Of a stretch of DNA of 64,000 nucleotides, positions 54,301 to 62,847 are shown piece after piece. Within the stretch, counting starts at the first letter, position 1; each line of letters begins with the position of its first letter. The notes beneath the pieces are model-generated. The model had not been told where the DNA came from. It did no database searches and saw only the letters and a list, made by a program, of their open reading frames with translations. The stretch is from Spirosoma fluviale (GTDB lineage: Bacteria > Bacteroidota > Bacteroidia > Cytophagales > Flexibacteraceae), in assembly GCA_945883425.1 (NCBI GenBank), contig CAMCXM010000001.1:43424-107423 (forward strand), in the 5' to 3' direction. The translations under genes and the position numbers were made by a program.

Positions 54301-57300
54301 TACCACTGCACCTGAAATCTGAGCTCTAACCTGGAATCCGGAAACGGATCCACAACCATTGTTACGAACACGAACAACAACACCCATTGTAGGATCGTCG
54401 CAAGTTGAGTAACCTTGAATTGTACTCTTTACACCCACAACCTGAAGATCGCTGGCAATTTTCGGTTCAACTACAAGATCATCTAAGAAGAACAATGAAG
54501 CAGGACCTGAACCTGAACCAACAAAGGCAAGACGAATGGTAGAACCTGCGGAATAACCGCTTAGGCTAACCTCATATTTACGCCATACCAAGGATGGAGC
54601 AGAAGCACTGTATTGAAGCAATTCAGTAGGCGAGGCCATTCCTTTACCAGTGGTGATATCAGAAATATTTAAATTACCTGAGAAGGTAGCACCCTGGTCA
54701 GTTGACACACGTACTCGGATACCTGGATCGGTAACCAAAGCAGAAGCGTGAACAGCAGCCCAGAATGTAGCTCTGTAGCAATCAGCGGTAAGGTTAATAC
54801 ATGGAGAAATCGCTCTTCTGGCAGCAGCATTGATACCAAGAGAAGCATCGTATCCAAGTGCCCGGGTTCCACCGTGAGCGGAAATGGTACCGCCATAAGT
54901 GTTGTCCAGAGTACCTGAGTATGTGCTCCAGGCAGCTCCCAGTTCGAAAGAAGCATCAGCCACTTCAAAACCAACCGATGCAGAAGGAGAAGGAGTAAGC
55001 GTAGGAGTAGCGACTAAAACATATGGCGTAGTCAAGGTGTTGTTTGGCGTATAAAGATCACCGAACATATTCACAGCACCATCAAACGAATACGATCCTG
55101 GAGTTGACATATCCAAAACACCCGCTGGAATATCCAGAGTTGCATTCGGAGCCAAAGGCGAAGAAAGTGTAAAGTTTGATGCGACAGATACAGGACCTCC
55201 TGGTGTAGTTACGGTTAACGCACTGGCCAGAATAGAACCTGAAATAAGAGCATTAGAACCCGCATTACGAACACGTACGGTTACGGTCATCGCATTGTTG
55301 AAGCAGGTACCTGCAGCAACAGGAGCTACAACACCTACAAACTCAAGATCTCTTACTGGCAAATAGTAACCGGTTACTCTCCATGAATCATCATTCACGA
55401 AGTTGTAGTTTGTTCCGCAAGCCGGAGTAGTACCAAACGTACGGAAAGCTCTGAGCTCAAAGCTAACCGGACCAGTTGCACCGTTGGCCAATGTAAGACC
55501 AGTACGGTTGTAGGAGAAAGTACCTGCTGAATTTCCCGTACCGGAAGCAACCGAAGAAGCGGTTGAGGTAGTAGGTGAATAGAGAACAGAACGCTGCTCG
55601 CTCATCCAGCCATTTCCAGCAGTATTACCCGTCATCTGATAGGTAGTGGTTACACTGGAAACCGTATGGTTCGCCGGAATGGTAATACTTTGAGTACCCG
55701 GACAGGTTGATGCAGTTGCACTTGTAACCGTAGTAGCAGAATATTCTGAATTGATTACACCTGAACTGTATAGTGAAGAAGATGTACCAGGAATAATCTG
55801 AACTGGTCCGGTCCACTCACTCACACCATCCACAACACCACAATCTTTTCTTACCCATACGTAGTAAACAATATGGCGAAGAAGTCCTGTGATATTAGCG
55901 GTAGAAACACCACCACCTAAAACCAGACTTGGAGTGGTCAGGCTAGTTGGAGCGGTTATAGATGTACTGAAATACACATTGTATGCAGTGGTAGCAGACG
56001 GAGTCCAGCTAACTGATCCACTGGTAGATGTAGTTGTTCCGCTGGCAACCAGGCCAGTTGGAGGCAAACAAGGAGGAACGATTACGTTCACAGAGAAATC
56101 GACTGTCTCGCCCAATCCTGTAAGGTTGGCACAAGGATCCGTTACAGCAGCGGAAGCAATACGCACACGCATGCGGTGAACACCTGCAGCTACACTGAAA
56201 TCAGGAAACAGGTTACCCGTAATGCTGAGAGCAGAACCACCCGTAAATACGTTTTCAAATGCATCAGCAAAATCACCATCGTCATTGAAGTCAATGTAGA
56301 TGGCAGCAAATGTAGAAGCACTTGTATTTGTAATGGTAAACGGAAGTGGAGTACCCAATGTCAGATTGGTCTGAAGAAGTGTTTCATCCAAATAACCAGG
56401 TGAAACAATGGCGGTTGGATTGGCATATGCAATCGAACCCGCACTGAATGCCGACATATGGCGGAGAGTTCCGCTCATGGTTGGTACACAATAGCACTGA
56501 GCAAGGTTGGTTGTAAACGATGATACGGTTGGGCAGGTAGCTGCACCGTATGTGTTTACAGGAACCACTCTCCAGTAGTATGTTCCAGCTGGATTTACAC
56601 CTGCATTGTAGGTAGTACCAGCCTGGTTCGAAGAAACCAATGGAGGCGTACTTGATGTTCCAAAATATACATCGTATCCGGTTGGAGCTCCACCACCACT
56701 GGCCCATGTCAACGTTACAGGATTCACCGCACAAACGGTGTTGTTCAGGTTGATGGCGCAGTTTGGAGGCGTTGGAGTGAAGAACTGAGCCGCAATCGCA
56801 AAACGGAAATCCGTTCCATTAATCGCAGCAAAATCCTGCCATGTGCTTGATCCTGTCGGAGACTGGAAGAACATAGCACCAGAACGAATCGGTGTTTCCG
56901 TCTGTGTAGCGAATGCAAGATTGGTTGTACCTGTCTGCATCACACCCACAAAGAAATTACCCGTTACGGCAACATTCGGAACCGGAACAAATGACGTTCC
57001 AACACCCGTAGTCAGCGTAGGTGATGTGTACAAGAGTGTACCAGGAGCACCGGCCGTTTCAGACCAGATTCCGATGTTGTATGGCTGACCAGCAGTTGTA
57101 AAATCAACTTTTACTTCATTTACCTGAGCCGCAACAGCCGTGGTAAACAGAGCAACAAAATCACCGGTTCCCCCGTTAAATCCTACACCCAATGGATCAT
57201 TTGCAATACCTGGGTACTTGTACGAGAAGAAGTTGGTGGTGATGTCCTGAGTCAATACCAATGAGTTATCGGTGTTAATGATATCAGCCGGAACGGTGAT

Positions 57301-60300
57301 GGTCACCGTATTTGAACCGGTTGCCGTTGGCGTGTACGCAGCAAATGAAACAGTCGTAGTTGCACCGGCAGCCAGTGTAACAGACTGAGTGTTAGAGAAT
57401 GTATTGGCACCGGTAATGTTCAACGATACGTTTTTCGTCCAGCTATTGTTACCGTTATTGGATACAACCACCTGAATTACCTGGTTGGTACCAAACGTTA
57501 CCGGAACACTACCATACATGTAGGCAGTCGAAAGACCGGCTTCGTTCAGAATTTCAGGACCAACACCCGCATTGTCTACGTAGATGTTGTTACCAAAATC
57601 TGAAATACCACGGATTTTAACCTTGTTGGTACCAGCCGGAATTGGAATGGAACGTGTCTTCCAGTCACTTGCTGACGGTACATAAGCAGATGATGTTGGA
57701 GTAGCAGAAGTCAGAGATCCACCAACACCTCCTACCAATGTTGTTACCAATGTATAGCTGGTACCACCGTCCGATGAGGCATAAATTTCAAGATTTTCTA
57801 CCTCAGTACCAGTGTACGGTGCGTGAGCAGAACTGAAGTTTACTGCATACCCTGCCGGAACCGCTGTGGTTGTTGGCAAAATCAGATCTGCTGCATCACC
57901 TGCTGAAATTGAATATGCATTAAATAGTGCAGAACCAGTACCAGTTACAGAAGCCGTTGAACTGGTCCAAACATCGGTTCCTACATTTGGCTGATTATCC
58001 CAGCAAGTTGGAAGGAAGGTTCCTGAGAAATCCTCAGAAAACGGAACTGCCTGATCAGCACAACCTGTTGTAAATGTGTATGGCCCAACATATGAACTTT
58101 GGCTACCACCGCAATTGGCACGAACCCAATACTCATAGGAAGTCAATGGAGAAAGACCCGTTGGTGTATATGGATGAGCCGTTACACCCGGATTGGAAGC
58201 AGCACCGCTTGGCGCACCACCACCCGGAGTGGTAATATGTACATCCCATACGGTTTCCAAACAACCGGTTTGCCAATCCAAATCAGCGGTAGATCCGGTG
58301 ACACCAGTTATGATTCCGGCAGATGGTTCCGGACATGGAGGAGCTGGAGCAACTGTTACAATGTAATCTTCGGTTTCACCAAATCCACCGGAAGCACAAG
58401 GATCGATGGAAGTTGGCGTAGCCAGCCAGATAATACGCACACGCATTCTGTGGTTACCAACGGGTGGTGAACAGGAAAGTGAAATAGGGAATGTTGCAGG
58501 TGGATATCCAGCTACATTAAAGCCTTGTCCAGCAGCGATGGTCGCTGTTCCGATTCTCTCAGATGGAGTTTCGAAAATACCATTGTCGTTGTAATCGATC
58601 CAGGCGGCTACTCCCTGAGAACCCCAGGTACCGATGGAAACCTGAACCGTATAACTGGTACCGGCATTTAAGGTGGCCGTTAAGTTTGCAGCACCTGTAA
58701 AGAACGTGAACGCCGGATTGGTCTCAGCCAAACCTGAATTATTGGCTAGTGTGGTTCCCAGGATTTGAATGTCAGAAATCAAATCACCGGAAGTTTTACC
58801 TGAGGTATAAACTGGAATACATGGTAAGGTGGTGAAAGACGATGATGTCCATGAACTTACATCACCCGCACCACAATCCGTTTGAACGTATAAAGTGTAA
58901 ACAGTAGATGAAGACAAACCTGTTTCTGAAGCCGTTACCGTTGGAGCGGTTGTAGAGCCAGAAGAAAACAGGCCTACTGCGCCGGAACCAGCCGCACCAG
59001 AGGTACGGATTTCCCAGTTGTAGTTTACTGGTGTTCCAGACGTAGGAGCAACCCAGCTAAAACTGGCCGTTGTCAACGCTGGCGTTACAGCAATACCGGT
59101 AACAGGAAAACAAGTAGGGGCATTGGCAATTGAAATATCATCAATGTGAAAATCTATATCCGGTGATGTTGAATTAGTGGAAGCAACAAACGCAATCTGA
59201 ATGGTTTGACCAGCATAGGCAGCCAGACTTACTGCTTCAAGTGAACCTGTGTTGCTGTAAGAACCTGCACCTGTATAGGTTTTGATGATATTGGCACTGT
59301 TCCAGGTGGCCCCGAAATCAGTTGACACAATCACACGAACCGCATGCGTACCCAGCGTTGACTGTGCTACAGTACCATTATAACTGGTTACCGCCATGTT
59401 GTAGGAAAGCTGTTTAGGACCTCCACTTAACAAAAATGGCTCGGTAATGACCCATGCATTGTTGGTACCATACAAATTGATCTTAAATGCGTTATTGGCC
59501 GTGGCATTGGCAAAAGCTGAAGTTGGACTCCAATTATTGGTACCCGTTGTTACCGTAGAGTTACCAGAAAGGTTCAATGTTCCGGTTGCCTCTCTCCAGC
59601 ACGAAGGATTTCCTGTTGGTGCCAGTGAATAGGCAGTGGTAAATGCTTGTGTGTAAGGAAGTGCCGGAGATGAACAAGGCGTTGTAAACGCCAAAGAAGC
59701 CCATGGGCTAAAGTCTGTACCATTACAGTCAGAACGAACATACAATGTATAGGCTGTATTGGCAGACAAAGCCGAAGAAACATCCGACAAAATTGCAGGA
59801 GATCCTGTAACATCACCATCGACCAAACCAGCAGGTCCGCTACCGGCAGCACCGGAAGAACGAATTTCCCATTCGTATCCAACACCCGGAGCCGGTGAAG
59901 CGGCAGTCCAGCTGAAAGCAACCGCTGTGGCAGAACTAGGAGTTACTGTTAATGCTGTAGGAGGGGTACATGATGGCGGAGTAGCAATCGATACATTATC
60001 AACTCCAATGTCATTAGCACCAAAATCGCTAGTTGCCTCGAAACGAACGACACAGGTTGACGCCGAAGCAGAAGTCAAACCAATGGATTTGGAAGCCCAG
60101 GCTGCATCCACACCATACGTAGCCAGTACCGATCCAAAAGTAGCACCACCATCGGTGGAGAGTCTTATCGTCAGATTGTCGGTTCCTGAAACATTGATGT
60201 AATCAAACGTCAACGTTTTCAGACCGGCTGGTGATAAATCCACATACCAGTCCATATAACCGGTACCACCCGCACTGATTTGGTAGGAGTGGAAACGTGC

Positions 60301-61314
60301 AGCCCCACCAGAGGCAGGAGAGGCAATTGAATAACCTCCAGTAGTATTTGACCATCCACTGGCAGTGGTTCCTGCTGCTACGTCATTTCTTCTCCAGCAT
60401 CTTTCAGCAAAAGCAGGCCATGCACGCCAGCTCGCAAGAGCAGGCAAATCAGAAATGGCATTACCATCTACCCATGGAGCGGCATTGAAGTTCTCAGACG
60501 TTGGCAATGTAGCATACGTCGGAGTTGCAAGTTCAGCTGGAGGTGTGTAGGTAAAAGTACGTCCGGAAGTTGGAGCAGCCGGAGTCGTTGCATTGCTTGT
60601 GAATCGCATGCTCGTTACTAATGCAGCACCACCTGTACCTACGGTAACGGTTGGAGCAGACCATGTAGTTGCTGTGGTTCCGCCGATACTTTGATAATCT
60701 CTGGAACCTGCACCACGGATACCTACCTGAGGAAAATTGGTTGTTCCGGTTGTTGCCGAACAGGTACCGTACACCAAACGAATCACATTGGTTGTTTGAG
60801 TCAACCGAATCTGAAAGGTAATACGATCAGCGGTTTGCCCTGAACGAGCCATGTCGGTGTATTGTACAACGAAGTCACTACCGCTTGGTCCGTAAATAAT
60901 AGACGGAGAAGCTGCTGTAGAGGCGACAAGATTCGTTGCAAAACCAGAAACAGTACCTTCAACTAATACGCCAGGCCCAGTAATACCAGTTGTGGTGGTG
61001 GCGAACCCACTATTCGGGCCGAAAATAATGTATCCATTATTGTTAATACGGATATTGGTATAATCCTTTCTGTTATAACGAAATGTAAAACCGAGAGGAA
61101 TATCTCCGGAAACCGCATCTGTGGATAAGGCAGCACCTGATTGATAGGTGGTTCCCGTAATTGCCGTATATGTTCCGGCAGAGGTGCCATATGTATATTT
61201 GGACGTCTGTGCAAATGTTTCCAGCTGCGCAGCACCAAACATCAGAAGAGCCAGGAAAAACCAGCTGTTAGCAGAAGACAATAAACCAGCACTTTTAGTA
61301 AATGTGTTTTTCAT
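51379..61314 (-). CDS. Giant T9SS-exported adhesin-like protein (3311 residues)
   Basis: Signal peptide SWFFLALLMFGAAQLETFAQ at the N-terminus and a T9SS type A sorting domain at the C-terminus (about 3228-3311; GVYPNPASPSSKVTV and KTFVDKLIVR). Between them is a mosaic. Fibronectin-III-like modules have the repeated TAYTLYVRSDCNG-type strand (several between about 445 and 1100, another near 1780-1870). Jelly-roll, cleaved-adhesin/MAM-like modules (for example LTFDYINVSGTDNLTIRLS) lie beside two GEVED domains (about 835-975, AAWIDYNDNGIFETPSERIG; about 1605-1745, IYIDFNDDGDFADAFE). A proprotein-convertase P-domain-like region is at about 2420-2575 (VRVTIDHPHVGDLRVQLRKG). No protease domain accompanies the P domain. 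Surface adhesion or matrix formation is inferred. It starts 23 bases after the small secreted protein gene. Confidence 0.87.
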   Translation of the reverse strand: MKNTFTKSAGLLSSANSWFFLALLMFGAAQLETFAQTSKYTYGTSAGTYTAITGTTYQSGAALSTDAVSGDIPLGFTFRYNRKDYTNIRINNNGYIIFGPNSGFATTTTGITGPGVLVEGTVSGFATNLVASTAASPSIIYGPSGSDFVVQYTDMARSGQTADRITFQIRLTQTTNVIRLVYGTCSATTGTTNFPQVGIRGAGSRDYQSIGGTTATTWSAPTVTVGTGGAALVTSMRFTSNATTPAAPTSGRTFTYTPPAELATPTYATLPTSENFNAAPWVDGNAISDLPALASWRAWPAFAERCWRRNDVAAGTTASGWSNTTGGYSIASPASGGAARFHSYQISAGGTGYMDWYVDLSPAGLKTLTFDYINVSGTDNLTIRLSTDGGATFGSVLATYGVDAAWASKSIGLTSASASTCVVRFEATSDFGANDIGVDNVSIATPPSCTPPTALTVTPSSATAVAFSWTAASPAPGVGYEWEIRSSGAAGSGPAGLVDGDVTGSPAILSDVSSALSANTAYTLYVRSDCNGTDFSPWASLAFTTPCSSPALPYTQAFTTAYSLAPTGNPSCWREATGTLNLSGNSTVTTGTNNWSPTSAFANATANNAFKINLYGTNNAWVITEPFLLSGGPKQLSYNMAVTSYNGTVAQSTLGTHAVRVIVSTDFGATWNSANIIKTYTGAGSYSNTGSLEAVSLAAYAGQTIQIAFVASTNSTSPDIDFHIDDISIANAPTCFPVTGIAVTPALTTASFSWVAPTSGTPVNYNWEIRTSGAAGSGAVGLFSSGSTTAPTVTASETGLSSSTVYTLYVQTDCGAGDVSSWTSSSFTTLPCIPVYTSGKTSGDLISDIQILGTTLANNSGLAETNPAFTFFTGAANLTATLNAGTSYTVQVSIGTWGSQGVAAWIDYNDNGIFETPSERIGTATIAAGQGFNVAGYPPATFPISLSCSPPVGNHRMRVRIIWLATPTSIDPCASGGFGETEDYIVTVAPAPPCPEPSAGIITGVTGSTADLDWQTGCLETVWDVHITTPGGGAPSGAASNPGVTAHPYTPTGLSPLTSYEYWVRANCGGSQSSYVGPYTFTTGCADQAVPFSEDFSGTFLPTCWDNQPNVGTDVWTSSTASVTGTGSALFNAYSISAGDAADLILPTTTAVPAGYAVNFSSAHAPYTGTEVENLEIYASSDGGTSYTLVTTLVGGVGGSLTSATPTSSAYVPSASDWKTRSIPIPAGTNKVKIRGISDFGNNIYVDNAGVGPEILNEAGLSTAYMYGSVPVTFGTNQVIQVVVSNNGNNSWTKNVSLNITGANTFSNTQSVTLAAGATTTVSFAAYTPTATGSNTVTITVPADIINTDNSLVLTQDITTNFFSYKYPGIANDPLGVGFNGGTGDFVALFTTAVAAQVNEVKVDFTTAGQPYNIGIWSETAGAPGTLLYTSPTLTTGVGTSFVPVPNVAVTGNFFVGVMQTGTTNLAFATQTETPIRSGAMFFQSPTGSSTWQDFAAINGTDFRFAIAAQFFTPTPPNCAINLNNTVCAVNPVTLTWASGGGAPTGYDVYFGTSSTPPLVSSNQAGTTYNAGVNPAGTYYWRVVPVNTYGAATCPTVSSFTTNLAQCYCVPTMSGTLRHMSAFSAGSIAYANPTAIVSPGYLDETLLQTNLTLGTPLPFTITNTSASTFAAIYIDFNDDGDFADAFENVFTGGSALSITGNLFPDFSVAAGVHRMRVRIASAAVTDPCANLTGLGETVDFSVNVIVPPCLPPTGLVASGTTTSTSGSVSWTPSATTAYNVYFSTSITAPTSLTTPSLVLGGGVSTANITGLLRHIVYYVWVRKDCGVVDGVSEWTGPVQIIPGTSSSLYSSGVINSEYSATTVTSATASTCPGTQSITIPANHTVSSVTTTYQMTGNTAGNGWMSEQRSVLYSPTTSTASSVASGTGNSAGTFSYNRTGLTLANGATGPVSFELRAFRTFGTTPACGTNYNFVNDDSWRVTGYYLPVRDLEFVGVVAPVAAGTCFNNAMTVTVRVRNAGSNALISGSILASALTVTTPGGPVSVASNFTLSSPLAPNATLDIPAGVLDMSTPGSYSFDGAVNMFGDLYTPNNTLTTPYVLVATPTLTPSPSASVGFEVADASFELGAAWSTYSGTLDNTYGGTISAHGGTRALGYDASLGINAAARRAISPCINLTADCYRATFWAAVHASALVTDPGIRVRVSTDQGATFSGNLNISDITTGKGMASPTELLQYSASAPSLVWRKYEVSLSGYSAGSTIRLAFVGSGSGPASLFFLDDLVVEPKIASDLQVVGVKSTIQGYSTCDDPTMGVVVRVRNNGCGSVSGFQVRAQISGAVVNSPTSLSITAGALAEGQELDYNLGSIFTFKSGSVDITGEALLTGDLVSGNNSAFVSIPLKTKGSISLAVAPGTNLVVGNSATVTASSALGVASAYFGDATVTAIPDNNITGVTSIVDVGAIGLAANSLQSVRVTIDHPHVGDLRVQLRKGVTTIDLINQRGGAGRNFYNTILGSTGAAISGVTANDEPYSADYISETAFSTFSAAANSANGAWELIVTDLSGEDVGSLVSWSMSFPNALSNSALACPDCIAGGYPVPTTGVPFGSTYAPGSYTVTQSATDRAGCFLEESQTINFFLTNVWLGTTAGPNNWFVDGNWASSPGPNDPAFATVAATISGNTPYQPSITGGTANVGSVSYTNGGSLTFGGSSDALNVKANWTGTTSSVSGVGKVVFNVTGVQNITGNTVFNNIEIAKTGATGSVEIGGNATVTGLMSFSATNTRPVNITTGNLILFSDASGTGKIGPIPAGTTFTGDVTTQRYVPGTNDGWFFLGSPALGQTFTDYSDNFKVYGPSSGFGAQGGGIIPIGAQHTSIFEYVENQSHVTLDTAQKLGWRAPGNTTIESGRGYRVWLDRSSMFNTNTLDNVGPIATGTVTFPALTRSTNVNCQPNIGPATVACVEANWGWNLLSNPLPAPLNWDATSGAALTNGWEKPANMNNAFYTWNSALGGYRVYLGTVGTAGALATGYAATSVSDNIIPSSQGFMVKVLSGTTATLKVREAAKFVSNSGAFVRTAAQNNNQIRIRLSNSNQADYRYDGIVRFDDEATFGFDANRDAHALAGGAYEFSMIDESGAELLINSVPVPSESKVIPVSMNYKGTTGMYTFNFEDLENLDNGVELYLRDNLLGNLVSINAQPQYSFYIGSGDAGVSANRFEIVVSPSTLTGVSKMVDGIGVGVYPNPASPSSKVTVSVQGVSSSDAQIIVTDMVGRVVYNGSMNVLADKVSEKNIEFDFASGVYSVKVITSGKTFVDKLIVR

Positions 61315-61337
61315 AAATTGGTTAATTTAGAAGGTTA

Positions 61338-61775
61338 TTATTGTTCAGATTTGAATCTTTCGGTGAGCTCTTGCTTAAGGATTTCACGCTTCTCGTCGGA
61401 AAGAGCTCCGTAGTTTGCCTCATAATCCGCAATTTTTGCTTCTACCCGAGCCTCCATCGCCTGCTGCTCTTTGAGAGCAATCTGCTGCTTACGGAGTTCA
61501 AGATCAGATGATTTCGCCTTATTTTTTTCGGCGGCAGCAACTACTTTGGCATTGGTCGCCTTTACAGCGCCTTTAACCGACTTGGAATCCTCCCCAACTG
61601 TGGCCCTTTGAGGCACAGCTGCTGAAGTCTTCGCACGAACAGATCCGGAGCCATTTTGTTGGCCACCCGAACCCGCAACAGCCCCCGCTTGCCCAAGGCA
61701 ATGGAGACTCAGCATAAGAGGCACTGCTCCCAGCAGCCATCTCTTAGTCTTCGATAGATTGAACATGTTGAACAT
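61338..61775 (-). CDS. Small secreted protein with charged helical tail, upstream of the giant gene
   Basis: Not recognised. The 145-residue product has a signal peptide (WLLGAVPLMLSLHCLGQAG), a Gly/Ser/Ala/Lys linker (about 30-80), and a highly charged, probably coiled-coil C-terminus (LELRKQQIALKEQQAMEARV, then DEKREILKQELTERF). A Cys in the signal end is not in a good lipobox (LSLHC), so lipidation is unlikely. No sorting domain, so it probably remains in the periplasm. It is the first gene after a consensus promoter and shares the transcript with the 3311-residue protein, making it a candidate chaperone or partner (inference). Confidence 0.72.
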   Translation of the reverse strand: MFNMFNLSKTKRWLLGAVPLMLSLHCLGQAGAVAGSGGQQNGSGSVRAKTSAAVPQRATVGEDSKSVKGAVKATNAKVVAAAEKNKAKSSDLELRKQQIALKEQQAMEARVEAKIADYEANYGALSDEKREILKQELTERFKSEQ

Positions 61776-61883
61776 AAATTGAACGATTTTATCCGCCGCA
61801 AACGCATTTGGTAACCCGGGATGTGAAAAAGCTTTTATAAAAAGTCTTCACAAAAATTACATGAAACGTTTTTAACGGAATTT

Positions 61884-61912
61884 CAAATATAAAGTAACAA
61901 TTTAATAAACAA
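61884..61912 (-). promoter_or_regulatory. Bacteroidota-type promoter of the giant-protein operon
   Basis: On the minus strand TTG (61912-61910), 18-base spacer, TATATTTG (61891-61884). Transcription would start near 61877, giving a leader of about 100 bases before the ATG at 61775. Confidence 0.6.
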
Positions 61913-62163
61913 GTAAAAAAATTGTGTAATTGTTAAAAAGGCTATCCAATTGAGTAAAAACGCAGATTCCGGCCGATAAAATTTTATCAATTGCCTGATC
62001 GGCCAAAGAAAATTTGGCCTCCACAGGCAGAGAACCCGGTTTGGATGAACCAATAAAGTCCATAAAAAGAGGACTATTTATCCGCAATCTTTCCCCTGAA
62101 AAAGGCTGCGTTAACAATTCCTTTACAATCCAGGGACAAGGGACGAATCCTGGATGACACACC
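61913..62163. other. Non-coding region with several dyads
   Basis: No convincing gene; the 92-codon minus-strand frame here has no recognisable feature. Visible structure: a perfect 14-base palindrome GATAAAATTTTATC (61975-61988), a GGCCGAT/ATCGGCC pair around it, and ATCCAGG/CCTGGAT (62128-62134 and 62149-62155). Confidence 0.4.
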
Positions 62164-62216
62164 ATTTGCGTTTCTGGCACCAGCGGTGCACGATGTTATT
62201 TGAAAGATAAAAAACG
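62164..62216 (+). repeat. Partial hairpin element, copy C
   Basis: Contains GCACCAGCGGTGC followed by ACGATGTTA and an A-rich tail. Positions 62164-62189 are identical to 51068-51093, and the hairpin-plus-tail part matches copy B at 62503 onward. The second hairpin is absent; a heptamer array begins nine bases later. Confidence 0.7.
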
Positions 62217-62224
62217 GCCAAGCA

Positions 62225-62435
62225 CTGGTTTGTGGTTAGTGGTTTGTGGTTTGTGGTTAGTAGTTTGTGGTTTGTGGTTTGTGGTTTGTGGTTGGTGGTT
62301 AGTGGTTAGTGGTTGGTGGTTGGTGGTTGGTGGTTAGTGGTTTGTGGTTGGTGGTTTGTGGTTTGTGCGGAACGTGGCGCCTTGGCGCCAGTTAGTGGTT
62401 AGTGGTTTGTGGTTAATGATTTGTGATTTGTCAAT
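62225..62435. repeat. TGGTTTG/TGGTTAG heptamer array with embedded hairpin
   Basis: About twenty TGGTTTG, TGGTTAG or TGGTTGG units in near-perfect 7-base phase to about 62368, interrupted by a GTGGCGCCTTGGCGCCA hairpin segment and resuming to 62435 with degenerate units. The largest heptamer array in the window. The embedded TGGCGC...GCGCCA dyad is also found inside the GAGTGAA array at 50894. Confidence 0.85.
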
Positions 62436-62460
62436 ATCTAAAAAAAGGAGCAAAGGAAAA

Positions 62461-62703
62461 TTCTGGGGAGAGAGAAGAATTGAAACCCATCATCATTTGG
62501 AATTCTGGCACCAGCGGTGCACGATGTTAATAGAAAGAGAAAAGAAATACGCCCAAGCTCCAGAGGAGCGCCATGTTAGAGGTTCAAATAAATGTCTTCT
62601 CCTACAATAAGCGTTTGAATTGCGAAACAAAACATTTCGCTCCGCTGGAGCTAATCATCATGTGCTGGTCAGCGCTATTGACATGATAACCTGCTGGGGT
62701 AAA
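62461..62703 (+). repeat. Composite hairpin element, copy B
   Basis: Same block order as copy A: TTCTGGGGAGAG, GCACCAGCGGTGC with ACGATGTTA, GCTCCAGAGGAGC with CCATGTTAG, GCTATTGACAT, and a GCTGGGGTAAA end. Relative to copy A it carries about 80 extra bases including a third hairpin, GCTCCGCTGGAGC (near 62639). Beyond it, 62704-62847 shows nothing recognisable. Confidence 0.75.
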
Positions 62704-62847
62704 TTCACGAAACCGGTATAACGAAAATTTCCTCTGAAACCCGGCAAGAATGCAGAGCAACAGAGGAAATTAATTTTATTGATAAATATCGGTCAGGATT
62801 CCATCATTTATCAGAACCGGATAAAAGATGATGCCTTGTCCTTTCGA

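Noticed and set aside
61902-62180. 92-codon minus-strand ORF
   Set aside because: No domain or signal, and it overlaps dyads and the promoter of the giant operon.
62225-62435. Possible CRISPR array
   Set aside because: Units are 7 bases with no spacers, and no cas genes are present; this is a microsatellite-like heptamer array.
62344-62610. 88-codon plus-strand ORF
   Set aside because: It runs through the heptamer array and composite hairpin element; no protein-like features.
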